From NCBI GenBank assembly GCA_041398825.1, contig JAWKTX010000003.1, forward strand, positions 310,001 through 374,000: a stretch of 64,000 bases of DNA, written 5' to 3'. The notes beneath the pieces were generated by a model. It made no database searches. It had not been told where the DNA came from and worked only from the letters and a program-made list of their open reading frames with translations. The DNA is from Planctomycetaceae bacterium. GTDB taxonomy: Bacteria > Planctomycetota > Planctomycetia > Planctomycetales > Planctomycetaceae. The translations under genes and the position numbers were made by a program. Positions 25,548 to 35,900 of the stretch are shown here, one piece after another. Within the stretch, counting starts at the first letter, position 1. Every line of letters begins with the position of its first letter.

Positions 25548-28500
25548 CTATCTCTCACCGTGTGCAGCCGCCCCTTCGCCTTTCAGAGTCGCGAGATACG
25601 CAATCAGGTCACGTATCTCGGACCGGATCAGGTTCTTTCCCATGTCCGATGGCATACCAGACTGACCGGTCGTACGTTCGTCGATCTCATCCGGAGAAAT
25701 GGAGATTAACGCGCCTTGTGGGGTCATCAGCTGGAGGACCTGAGCGTCATCCCGCTTGACGACCCCCGAATGCACTTTGCCCTCTACAGTAACGACAACG
25801 ACAGTTTCGAATCCCTTTGCGATCTTAGCATTCGGATCAACGATGGATTCGAGCAGGTAGGTGCGGTCTTTCTCAGAGGCGATTTTTGAAAGGTCTGGCC
25901 CAACCTCTCCTCCACTCGCATTCACCTTATGACAGCGACGACAAGACGCAGCACTCCGTCCAAAGAAAATCTCTTCTCCGCGTGCGGCCTCTCCGCCTTC
26001 AAGGCATTCGCTCCAGAGCGCCAGTGTCGTGCCCGCTTCTTTTTGCGACTTTCGATAGCTGTTGACGGCTGCCTTCAGCTGGGAAGATCCGTTCTGCTCC
26101 GCCGCAGTCAGCAGATCCAGAATGCTGGATGCGGGTAATTGACCAGAGTCAAGCCTGTCGAAAGCAGCCAGCAGAATCAGTTCGGCTTCGTCCTCTTTGA
26201 TTCCTCCCAGCAGGCGAATGCTTCGCTGGACAGCCAGGGGTGAGCCGTTCTCAATTGCAATTCTCAGCGCCGGGATTGCAGCTTTGGGCTTCCGTGTTGC
26301 CAGTAATTCGAGAGTCGCAAGCTGCACCGATTCGGACCTGTCTTTCTGACCAAGTTCAATCAGTTCATCAATGTTGTCTGAAAGCCGGGCAAGAGCCCTC
26401 AGACAGGATACTCGCAGCGTTTCGGGGTTATCTTCATCCAGCAGCAGCTGTCGCAGGGTCGGTATCAGATCTTTGATTCCGTGAGTCGATGCAATTTCCA
26501 CCGCAAATTCCCGAAGCTTGTCTGACCCTGCTAACATCGCCGGAAGATATGGCTGGATCGCGGATGCCATTGAACCGGCATTTCGAATTCCGGCGACATC
26601 TGTTCGAAGTGGACGCCAACGACCAGTGACCGGATCTTTCTTCAACGGCTGATTCCATGTCTTCAATAATCTCGCGGCCAACAACCGGACGGCTTCGGGG
26701 TTGGCGCTGTCAGCGGCGATGGCAGCGACAACCGATGCATTGTTAATTTGGCCCAGCCGGTAATTTGCGTTCAACACGCGCCGCAACACAAGGTCCGGAA
26801 GCCCTGGTGTCCCTGCCAGACTTGCCAGTGCCGGCATGGCTGCATCGATGTGTTCGTCATGAATGGCCCGGACGGCCTCTGCCACGACATTCGTATCTGC
26901 ATCAGACAGGAACCCTGCCAATTCGGGACTCAGCTGCATTCGCATGGCAACTACAAGTCCCAGTCTTCCCGCGTCTCCGGGGTGAGCGTTAAGCGATGCG
27001 AGCAGCCCCGGGAATCGCTGTCCCAGTTGCCACAAAGCATGGCTGCACTGATGTCGAACAACAGGGTCCTGATTGTTCACACGGTCAAGCAACGCAAGCA
27101 AAGCTTCACCATCGACATCTTCGCCAACAGACCCTAACGCTGCTGCTGCGAAGCCAGCGACACGAAGGTTTTCTGATTCCGTCAGACGTCGACAAAGCAG
27201 AAGCAGTTGGCCGCGAGTCTGCAATGAAAATGCAGCATCAACCCCGAATCGATCTACGATATCGCCAATCACTTTCAAACACTGAGCCAGGTCATCGTCT
27301 GCCGGATCTCGGTCAATCGCTGCGTGTATCGATTGTGTCAGCGCCGCTGTAGCTTTCTGAGAATCCTGTGCCGACCGCAATCCAATTTGCCACGCCCCCC
27401 AGATGGCATGACGCCGGACAATTGGCTGGGGTGCATTTGCCGCCAGATCAAACAGGTCCGTGTCTGCATTCCGTCGAACCAGTTCAAACTGCGCCTGCTG
27501 GCGCACTCGACGATCTACATGGGCTAACAGCCCAATCAGCTCAGAATGCGCCGCATCCTGGAGACCGTTCGCAAGCATGTTCGGCACACCTGCTCCCGCG
27601 ACTTCAGAAATGCGATTGGTGTGTTCGAAGCGATAGATTCGTCCTTTTCCCTCACCAACCCATCCATTCACCCAGTCCGAGACATACAAACTGCCATCAG
27701 GTGCAAAGTCCACATCCGTGGCCAGAATTGACCAGATGAATTGATGTGAATCAACCAGTTCAAATGTGGCACCATTCGTTTTTACTGCAAAGCTACGGAT
27801 CCCGCTGTTACCTGCGGTGCCCCGAAAATCGGCCATAAAGAAATGGCCGGCGTATCGATCTGGTAAGCCGATGCCTGGGTAGTACGTCAGGCCCGATGGA
27901 CCATCAGCCAGATGCGCGACTGGCGGAAGTATGTAGGCGGGCTGCACGGCGACGGTCTCTTCATCGGATCGGAATGGGTACCAGATCCGTTCGCGATTCC
28001 AGGGGCCTCGGTCATTTTCGTACTGGTAATACATGCGCCATCCAGTGTCGCTACCCTTCACGACATAGACCCATCGCGCTTTATCGCCGCTGTCGGAATT
28101 ATTGTCGCCGGTAAACAGATTGCCGAAGTCATCAAAGGCGAGCTCCTGAGGATTCCGAAGGCCATGCGCGAACACTTCAAGATTCGAGCCGTCCAGGTCA
28201 CAGCGAAATACGGCACCACAATCCGGCCGATGCAACCGCTCTCCTTCTTTGGTAATCACGTTATAGCCACGATCACCAATGCTGTAGTAAAGCCGCCCGT
28301 CCGGTCCAATCGTCAGGCCATGCATATCGTGCCCGCGGAACGCAACGCGAACTCCGTAACCGTGATGAAGGGCGTCATGATCGTCTGCGATACCGTCGGA
28401 ATCCGTATCTTTCAGACGCCAAAGCTTCGGAATGCAGGTGTAGTACACACTGCCATTTGCTTCAATGACACCCGCCCCTGTCCCGTCGAGTGGGTCGTTG

Positions 28501-28961
28501 AATCCCGCGGCAAACACACTATCTGTGTCGAACTTTCCGTCGCCGTTCGAGTCTCTCAGAAGGCGAATGCGGTCCTGTTCCACCCCGTACTTACTGACAT
28601 CGTCGCCCAGATACCGGCGAAACATCGCCAGTCTTTCTTCAACGGATTGCAGCTGCAAATCATTGTCGAGCCAGTTCATATGGCTTCGATTGTCCTCAAC
28701 ACCGACTTCCTGTCGGAACGTTTCGCAAACATAAACGCTTCCGTTCCCGGAAACATAAAAGGCAACGGGATTCGCGAGCATCGGCTCGGCCGCCATCAAT
28801 TGCCCTTTCATCCCCTCAGGAATCTGGAAACCCTGAAGAGCAAGTTCGGCATCTTTGGAGGATGACGCTATGCGTGGCTGATAGTCATCCTGGGCAGAGA
28901 CCGATGCAGCCAGAAGAATGACGGGGATGATCAGGTGCCGCAGTTGTCGCAGAACGTTCAT
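25548..28961 (-). CDS. Large secreted propeller-HEAT-cytochrome c protein (PVC type)
   Basis: The protein has 1137 residues from the ATG at 28961 (MNVLRQLRHLIIPVILLAAS), whose leader ends at about VSAQ. The upstream frame to 29168 lacks a protein-like pattern. Residues 35-500 are a PVC-type membrane-bound dehydrogenase-like beta-propeller with DSNGDGKFD and DTDSDGIADDHD calcium-type loops and PDGRLYYSIGDRG. Residues 510-980 are HEAT-like repeats. The C-terminal 140 residues are a c-type cytochrome domain with CRRCH and PDLSKIAS. It acts outside the cytoplasmic membrane, probably in electron transfer coupled to oxidation of a sugar or related compound. The substrate is unknown. Confidence 0.85.
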   Translation of the reverse strand: MNVLRQLRHLIIPVILLAASVSAQDDYQPRIASSSKDAELALQGFQIPEGMKGQLMAAEPMLANPVAFYVSGNGSVYVCETFRQEVGVEDNRSHMNWLDNDLQLQSVEERLAMFRRYLGDDVSKYGVEQDRIRLLRDSNGDGKFDTDSVFAAGFNDPLDGTGAGVIEANGSVYYTCIPKLWRLKDTDSDGIADDHDALHHGYGVRVAFRGHDMHGLTIGPDGRLYYSIGDRGYNVITKEGERLHRPDCGAVFRCDLDGSNLEVFAHGLRNPQELAFDDFGNLFTGDNNSDSGDKARWVYVVKGSDTGWRMYYQYENDRGPWNRERIWYPFRSDEETVAVQPAYILPPVAHLADGPSGLTYYPGIGLPDRYAGHFFMADFRGTAGNSGIRSFAVKTNGATFELVDSHQFIWSILATDVDFAPDGSLYVSDWVNGWVGEGKGRIYRFEHTNRISEVAGAGVPNMLANGLQDAAHSELIGLLAHVDRRVRQQAQFELVRRNADTDLFDLAANAPQPIVRRHAIWGAWQIGLRSAQDSQKATAALTQSIHAAIDRDPADDDLAQCLKVIGDIVDRFGVDAAFSLQTRGQLLLLCRRLTESENLRVAGFAAAALGSVGEDVDGEALLALLDRVNNQDPVVRHQCSHALWQLGQRFPGLLASLNAHPGDAGRLGLVVAMRMQLSPELAGFLSDADTNVVAEAVRAIHDEHIDAAMPALASLAGTPGLPDLVLRRVLNANYRLGQINNASVVAAIAADSANPEAVRLLAARLLKTWNQPLKKDPVTGRWRPLRTDVAGIRNAGSMASAIQPYLPAMLAGSDKLREFAVEIASTHGIKDLIPTLRQLLLDEDNPETLRVSCLRALARLSDNIDELIELGQKDRSESVQLATLELLATRKPKAAIPALRIAIENGSPLAVQRSIRLLGGIKEDEAELILLAAFDRLDSGQLPASSILDLLTAAEQNGSSQLKAAVNSYRKSQKEAGTTLALWSECLEGGEAARGEEIFFGRSAASCRRCHKVNASGGEVGPDLSKIASEKDRTYLLESIVDPNAKIAKGFETVVVVTVEGKVHSGVVKRDDAQVLQLMTPQGALISISPDEIDERTTGQSGMPSDMGKNLIRSEIRDLIAYLATLKGEGAAAHGER

Positions 28962-29406
28962 AAGACCATTTTGGGGGCTGTCCGGCGGCAGGAAAGACGA
29001 ACCGCTCGGGGACCAGAGAATGACGGATTGAAATTTCAGGGAGCGCAGAAGAATGAAGCTGGCTCCCCTCGTCAATACAGCAGACGTCGGAATTCGACAC
29101 CGAAAGTGAAATCCTGCAGGCATCGAACTCCGTCCTGGCCAAACGGCAAGATTTCCCCCGTCAGGCATTCCCCGGTCGTCAGTTGTATCGAAACCGCGGG
29201 AATTCCCGGCAAATCACCGGCAAGGACCTCGATCCTGGTAAACCTTTACTTGTTTCCCCCGTTTCACGGTGCAACCATTCCTTTCGCGGGGTTTACGCAA
29301 ACACGGATATCGAAGACATGTGTTCGCATGTACATATTCCCTTTCGGATTCTGCGGCATTCCTTCCGAGGATTCTATCCAGACTCGGCAGTTTTAGAGGT
29401 CAATTG
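28962..29406. other. Divergent intergenic region
   Basis: About 445 bp between the large propeller-cytochrome gene (-) and the pilM-like gene (+). Open frames extend into it from both genes, but their translations look non-coding. It must hold both promoters. No clear promoter was seen. Confidence 0.4.
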
Positions 29407-30885
29407 ATGGAACAGTACATACTGGAATGGGACCGTGAATCGATCCTGGCAGCGATCGGCCAGATGAAGGGAAATCGCGTTTCACTGCGGTCCATCCACA
29501 GAATTGATCGCACAAAAGAAGACGCCGGTTCTCTGTCGTCACAGCTGCAGACCATTTTTGGTACTGGGGGCGGTAAAGCGGCGTTGCCCGTCACGGTCTT
29601 GTTGCCACGTCAGGCGGTCACGATTCACCGAATATCGTTACCAATGGTGCCGGAAGCGGACATGCCGGACATGGTTCGAATGCAGGCTGCGATCAAGCTG
29701 ACTGTGCCCGTCGAATCGGTCTGTCTGGATTTCGCCCCTCTGCCTGCACTGGCCGACGCCACAGCCCGCGATGTGTTGCTGGTGACTTCCCCCGTAGATC
29801 AGATCAACAGAATTCGACGAACTCTGGCGGATGCTGGCCTGGAATTGAAGGCGGTTCGAGCGACTTCTTTCAGCATTGCATCGGCCGCAGTTCACGCGGG
29901 AGTTGTTTCGGCAGAGCGTGGAAGTGCAGGTGTGGAAGCGATCGCCCTGCTGAAGAGCGATGTGATTGAAGTGACGTTTACCCGCGGAGAGGCGGTGTTG
30001 TTTTCGCACAGCGGGGCCGGTTGGTCGACGCTTGATGGTGTCACCAAGGCCGTGAAATCTGAGCTCGCTCGGGCTCGCATGGCTGCTGCCGAAGTTCTTG
30101 GCGATTTGAAAGTCTCCAGGCTTCATCTCGTGGGTGCGAAGGAGATTACTTCGCTGGTTGAAGAAGATGCCGCAACGCGAGTTGACAATGCCTCCATGGA
30201 TCGGATCGATCCTGCGGAAGGAATCTTCGAACATGATGGGACCACAGAGATACCTGCCGCAGATCTGTTAGCACTGGCCGGGTCGGTCTATTCTCAGGTC
30301 GAATCTCGTGTTCCTGAAGTGGATCTGGTTAATCCAAGGCGTCCGCCGGTAAAACAGGACTATCGACGAGTTCAGTTGCTCGGCGCGGCATTGGCCCTTC
30401 TGGTGCTTTTTGGTCTGGCGTGGAATTGGCGACAGAACAAAATTCGGGTGCTGAGCGCAGATTTAGAGTCCCTTCAGGATAAGGCTAATGACATCAATTC
30501 CACATTGCAGCTCGGTAAGAATGATCTGGTGCTGGCTGAACTTGTGAGCGACTGGGTCGATCGTGATATCAACTGGCTGGACCAAATGACCACACTGAAG
30601 GACTTGCTTCCGGACACAGATCGCTTTCTCGTGCGAGAAATTAAAGCGGGTGTAAAGTCCGGCAGGGAAATCGGCTCCATCAGGTTAGACGGCGTCGCGA
30701 AGTCCGTTGCTGAAATCGAACAGATGGCCCGACGTCTTTCCGATGCGGGCTATATTGTCGAGCCCTACACACCGGAAAATACCAGCCGAACTGCCGGGTA
30801 CCCGTTCTCCATCTCCATGCAGCTGCAGATCCCGAAGCCACAGGAAGTCGCTCCCGGGAGTGGAAAATCAGGCAACAAGGCCTGA
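29407..30885 (+). CDS. PilM-PilN-like fusion, type IV pilus/type II secretion platform
   Basis: The protein has 492 residues from the ATG at 29407, preceded by GAGG. Residues 1-320 have the actin-like PilM/GspL cytoplasmic pattern: VTVLLPRQAVTIHRI, LPMVPEADMPDMVRMQ, DVLLVTSPVDQINRIRRTLADAGL. A single membrane helix follows at about 326-345 (LLGAALALLVLFGLAW). Residues 350-490 are a periplasmic coiled coil plus ferredoxin-like PilN part (TLKDLLPDTDRFLVREI, IEQMARRLSDAGYIVE). The next gene encodes a PilO-like protein, so the two would form the inner-membrane assembly platform. PilM and PilN are usually separate proteins, but GspL joins them in the same way. Confidence 0.8.
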   Translation: MEQYILEWDRESILAAIGQMKGNRVSLRSIHRIDRTKEDAGSLSSQLQTIFGTGGGKAALPVTVLLPRQAVTIHRISLPMVPEADMPDMVRMQAAIKLTVPVESVCLDFAPLPALADATARDVLLVTSPVDQINRIRRTLADAGLELKAVRATSFSIASAAVHAGVVSAERGSAGVEAIALLKSDVIEVTFTRGEAVLFSHSGAGWSTLDGVTKAVKSELARARMAAAEVLGDLKVSRLHLVGAKEITSLVEEDAATRVDNASMDRIDPAEGIFEHDGTTEIPAADLLALAGSVYSQVESRVPEVDLVNPRRPPVKQDYRRVQLLGAALALLVLFGLAWNWRQNKIRVLSADLESLQDKANDINSTLQLGKNDLVLAELVSDWVDRDINWLDQMTTLKDLLPDTDRFLVREIKAGVKSGREIGSIRLDGVAKSVAEIEQMARRLSDAGYIVEPYTPENTSRTAGYPFSISMQLQIPKPQEVAPGSGKSGNKA

Positions 30886-30961
30886 GTCGCACGCTTCTGG
30901 AATAACTTACATCTCTGCAGCCTCAAGAGACTGCCTGCAATTTTGAATTCTGGATTTCGCA

Positions 30962-32749
30962 ATGGACGACAAGAAGCGAACGATACTTTTGGCCTCGGTT
31001 CTCGGTGCCGTACTGGCAGTCTGGGGCGGGAGGTCCGTGTTTGAATCCACGTTCAAAAAGCCCATCACGGATCTTCAGAAGAAGATTGACAATCAGCAAC
31101 GCACGGTGGACGGGTTGGAGCTGAAAGAAATTCAGCTTGGCGCTGCGCGTGCGAATCTGCTTTCGTGGAAGCAAATGAGCCTGCCCGAAGATGCCGCGAC
31201 TGCGCAGAGGTTATATCGCGAATGGATCGAGCAAATGGCATTGCAGTGTTCCTTCGCCTCTTTATCTGTCGAACCGGGGAGCAAGAATGTATTGAAAGAC
31301 AAGATGTTGTCCGTCTCCGTCGATGTCAAAGCAGAGACTGACCTGGCCGGTCTTTCGCGGTTCATGTTTCTGTTTGATAGTGCAGCACTGATGCAAAGGC
31401 TGTCGAACCTGACAGTCAAGAGCACTGGTACTCAGGGAAATCCCAGGATGGAAATCGGCTTCACGGCAGAAGGAATGAGCGTCTTTCAAAGTGGAGTGCG
31501 AAGCGAGTTGTTTGCGCGGACAAAGCTTGCCGCTCCACTCTCCGAAACGGCTGCGGAGATCACGCCACTGGCTGCCAGTGGATTTCCTTCCGCAGTACCG
31601 TTTGATATCCGAGTGGATCGGGAATTGCTGACTGTGATCGAAGCTGGCGACTCGAGCTGGAAAGTCGCCCGGGGAACCATGGGAACGAAACCTGCTGCTC
31701 ATGCAGAAGACGCGGTTGTCGAATTACTGCCTCGAGCCTGGGAAAAGAAGGGGGCTTCATTCGATCGCTACGAGTCGTTGCTGGCAGGCTCACCATTTGC
31801 CCTGCCATCCCCACCACGAAAGTACTCCCCCAAATTGTCCGGCATCAGCGATAAGTCCATCAAGCCAGGGCAGGAAGTCAAACTGAACGTCAAAGTCGAC
31901 GACCTGGATCCTGAACTCGGAAGCATCCATTACGAACTGATGGAAGCTCAGGACGGGATGTCACTGGATCCAGAGTCCGGTGAATTTATCTGGACGACAG
32001 CGGTGACGATTCCTGAGGGCAAATACACGGCAAAGATCGTGGCTCGTCAGTCCGACAATCCCGATCTCATGCTTGAAGGCAGGGTCACAGTCAGTGTCGC
32101 CGTTCCGAACTCAGCTCCCGTTATCGAATCGCCTGTCGCTCAGATTGCGATCATAGGACAACCATTCTCCACAAAGATTATGGCCACAGATGACGCTGCA
32201 GCAGATCAGCTGAGCTTTTCGCTGGCCGACGCTCCCAGTGGCATGACAATCAACGCTGCCAATGGAGAGATTACATGGACACCCGAGATTTCACAAAAAC
32301 CGAATGACTACTCCGTCACCGTCAAAGTGACGGACAAGGGCAAAGAACCTCTGTCATCGACAGCAACTCTAAAGGTCAAGCTCCAGGAAGACGACGCAGC
32401 GATGACCCTGCTGACAGGGAACGTTTCGAAAGACGACATCTGGTACGCATGGTTCCGCAACAAAGCGACCGGCGAACAAATGCAACTGAAGACTGGCGAA
32501 CGCCTGGTTCTTGCGGAGATCGACGCAGAAGTAGCTGCGATCGAATTGCGTTCCATTACTTTGGTGGACTCGCAGGGAACATGGACAGTTCCGCTGGGCA
32601 AGACAATCCGGGAGCGAATTCTCATTTCGCCCGCAGCAGCCAGCGAATCAGTCGCCCCGGCGGCTTCACCGGATGCAGCAAAAACAGAAGCAGGAACGCC
32701 ACGCGTCGAATCGCCTGATTCCTCGGACGTTGCGGACACCACTCCCTGA
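30962..32749 (+). CDS. PilO-like protein with two Ig-like (He_PIG) domains
   Basis: The protein has 595 residues. A basic start and membrane helix (ILLASVLGAVLAVWGG) are followed by a coiled coil at 30-75 and a ferredoxin-like region at about 80-180, the PilO/GspM layout. From about 290 two cadherin-like or He_PIG-type domains follow: GMSLDPESGEFIWTT and GMTINAANGEITWTP. A PilP-like beta segment may cover about 480-560 (MTLLTGNVSKDDIWYAWFRN). The tail is Ala/Pro/Ser-rich. Known PilO proteins are about 200 residues, so this is unusually long. Assembly-platform function is inferred from the neighbour and the N-terminal layout. Confidence 0.7.
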   Translation: MDDKKRTILLASVLGAVLAVWGGRSVFESTFKKPITDLQKKIDNQQRTVDGLELKEIQLGAARANLLSWKQMSLPEDAATAQRLYREWIEQMALQCSFASLSVEPGSKNVLKDKMLSVSVDVKAETDLAGLSRFMFLFDSAALMQRLSNLTVKSTGTQGNPRMEIGFTAEGMSVFQSGVRSELFARTKLAAPLSETAAEITPLAASGFPSAVPFDIRVDRELLTVIEAGDSSWKVARGTMGTKPAAHAEDAVVELLPRAWEKKGASFDRYESLLAGSPFALPSPPRKYSPKLSGISDKSIKPGQEVKLNVKVDDLDPELGSIHYELMEAQDGMSLDPESGEFIWTTAVTIPEGKYTAKIVARQSDNPDLMLEGRVTVSVAVPNSAPVIESPVAQIAIIGQPFSTKIMATDDAAADQLSFSLADAPSGMTINAANGEITWTPEISQKPNDYSVTVKVTDKGKEPLSSTATLKVKLQEDDAAMTLLTGNVSKDDIWYAWFRNKATGEQMQLKTGERLVLAEIDAEVAAIELRSITLVDSQGTWTVPLGKTIRERILISPAAASESVAPAASPDAAKTEAGTPRVESPDSSDVADTTP

Positions 32750-32904
32750 CCGGAAGCAATTTGTTTGCCGGGCCATTGCAGTGAAATGCCGTTTTCCAAA
32801 ATCAGTCATTTGGAGAGTAGGAACGGTTGAGCGAAACGGGAAGACGTGGGGCCGTGTTGGTTCGACGGCTCGAAGTTTTCGCTGGCGGTGTCTATAACGG
32901 CGCC

Positions 32905-35900
32905 ATGGCAACCATCGACCAGAATCAGTCGCTCAACTGCTTCCACCCGTGTACCCGGGACTGGTTTTGTCAGGCTTTTGATGCCCCGACACGCATTCAA
33001 ACACTCGCATGGCCAGTTCTGAGTTCCGGGCGAAATGCGTTGTTGCTTGCGCCGACCGGATCCGGGAAGACGCTGGCCGCGTTTCTTGCGTCCATTGATC
33101 GGCTGTTCTTCAGGACAAAAGAATCAGGCTGCAACAAGGCGTCATCCAAAAATGTCGCGTCCCATGGTTCGGACGAGGCATCGGGGATTCGCGTGCTCTA
33201 CATTTCGCCGCTGAAAGCTCTCGGCGTTGACGTAGATCGAAACCTGCGCGCTCCCATCGCCGGACTTCGCGCGTGGGCAGAGCGTCATGAGATCGCGCAC
33301 CTCGTCCCGCGAATTGCTGTTCGATCGGGTGACACGTCTCAGAAGGAGCGGACACTCATCACGCGGCATCCCCCTGATGTCCTGATCACGACTCCGGAAT
33401 CACTTTACCTGATGCTCACGTCTCGGTCCGAATCAATTCTTGCCAATCTGGAAACAGTCATCATTGACGAGATCCATGCGATGGCTGGAACGAAACGGGG
33501 CGTCCATCTATTTTCGACTCTCGAGCGTCTGGAACGTCTGCGTCGTCGCCACCACGCTTCACGATCCGGGGATTGCGATTCACTTCCGCCACTGCAGCGA
33601 ATCGGACTCTCGGCAACACAGCGTCCATTAGAACTAATCGCCCGGCTCCTTGGTGGAGGTGAATCAACGCCCGATCCGAACACGCCCGTAAGACCCAGGC
33701 CTGTTGAGATTATCGACGCGTCGGAACGCCGCAGTTTTCAGCTCAGCATCGAAACTCCCGCGGAAGAACGGCAGGCGGAGGCCAATCTGGCCATTGCCCG
33801 CCGTCGGGCAGCAGAGGTTTCCGGCGCTGAAGAAGTGATTGACGAATCACTGTTTGACGAAACGATTCCCATCGGACCCGCGGCATCGTCTCCTTCGATT
33901 CCGTCCGTCTGGCCATCGATTCATCCGCGTCTGGTCGAACTCATTCGACAAAATCGCTCAACAATGATTTTCGTGAACAGCAGGCGCCTGGCCGAACGTC
34001 TGGCAACAGCTATCAACGAAACCGCCGGCGAAGAACTTGCGTTGGCGCATCATGGTTCCGTTGCGAAGGATAAGCGTGCGGAGATCGAAGACCGCTTGAA
34101 ACGCGGTCAATTGCCGGCAATGGTCGCCACATCGTCGATGGAGCTCGGCATCGACATGGGAGCCGTCGACCTTGTGATTCAGATTGAAGCGCCTCCGTCG
34201 ATTGCGTCCGGCATGCAGCGGATCGGAAGATCGGGACACCATGTTGGCGCTGTTTCGACCGGGGTCATTTTTCCGAAATTCCGGGGCGATCTGCTCGCAT
34301 GCAGCGCAGCAACAGGTGCCATGCTTCAGGGGTGGGTCGAAGAGACGCACTTTCCGAGAAATCCGCTGGATATTCTCGCACAGCAGGTTGTCGCTATCAC
34401 CGCCCGCGAACCAATCTCTGTCGATGAACTGTTCTCCACCGTGCGCGGGGCAGCTCCGTTCTTTGACCTGCCCTATTCTTCATTTATCAGCGTGCTCGAT
34501 CTGCTCAGCGGTCGTTACCCTTCTGACGAGTTCTCGGAGCTGCGCCCAAGGATCAACTGGGACCGTATCAGCGGCATCATCTCGCCTCGCAAAGGAGCCC
34601 AGCGACTAGCCATCTTGAATGGCGGTACGATCCCGGACCGAGGGCTGTACGGAGTATTTCTTGTTGGGTCCGATGGCGAATCCGGCGGCCGGGTGGGCGA
34701 ACTTGACGAGGAAATGGTTTTCGAATGCCTGCCGGGAGACGTATTTTTGCTGGGCGCATCCTCCTGGCGCGTCATGGACATCACGCGGGATCGTGTGCTG
34801 GTCACGCCTGCCCCCGGTGAACCCGGGCGGATGCCGTTTTGGCGAGGTGACAGTCCAGGGCGTCCGCGAGACTTTGGGATGGCCATTGGTAAACTGGCCA
34901 GAGAGCTGGTTTCTGTGAATCCCCCAAAGGCGATCGAACGGCTGACGAATCAGCACTTTCTGGAGCTGCCAGCCGCCGAATCCCTGCTCCGGTATTTGAA
35001 GGAACAGGTCGAAGCGACGGGACAATTACCGTCAGACAATTGCATCGTGATCGAAAGCTTTCTGGATGAAGTGGGGGACTGGCGGATCGTTGTGCTTTCG
35101 CCGTTTGGTTCACGCATTCACGCCCCGTGGGGGTTACTGGTTGCCGCAAGACTTCGTCGCGAGATCAGTGACGAAGTGGATCTGATGTGGACCGATGATG
35201 GAATTGTCTTCCGAATTCCGGAAGCATTCGACGTGCCCCCTGTCGAAGTCTTCCTGCCGGATCCGGACGAAGTTGAAGAAGAACTGGTCCGGGAAATTGG
35301 AGGGACAGCACTATTCGCGGCTCGATTCCGCGAGAACGCTGCCAGGTCGCTGCTGCTTCCCCGACGGGGACCTAACAAACGAACGCCCCTGTGGATGCAG
35401 CGACGGAAATCCGCGGACCTGCTGAAAGTGGCTTCCCGCTTTCGCGGTTTCCCGATTCTGATGGAGACGTACAGGGAATGTCTCCGCGATGTGTTTGACA
35501 TGCCGGGCTTCATTCAACTACTCAAAGATGTTCGCCTGCATGTGATTCAGGTTCATTCTGTACGGACAGAATACGCATCACCGTTTGCGTCGTCGGTGCT
35601 CTTTAACTACGTAGGAAACTTCGTCTACGAAGGCGATGCTCCACTGGCTGAACGACGGGTGCAGCAACTGTCGCTGGATCACAATCAGCTCAGAGAACTT
35701 CTGGGCACGATCGATTTTCGCGAACTCTTCGATCAGTCGATCCTGGAAGAGGTAGAACGGGAACGGCAGAGGCTGACGGGACACCGAATCCGACACATTG
35801 ACGATCTTCACGGGCTGCTTCTGGAACTCGGGCCGTTGTCACTGGATGAAATCTTCGCACGATGTGAAGACGAGTCTGCCGAATCCGGCCAGTTGGAAGA

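Noticed and set aside
27912..28865. 317-codon plus-strand frame inside the propeller-HEAT-cytochrome gene
   Set aside because: It is antisense to a well-supported large gene, and its composition follows the complement of that gene's codons.
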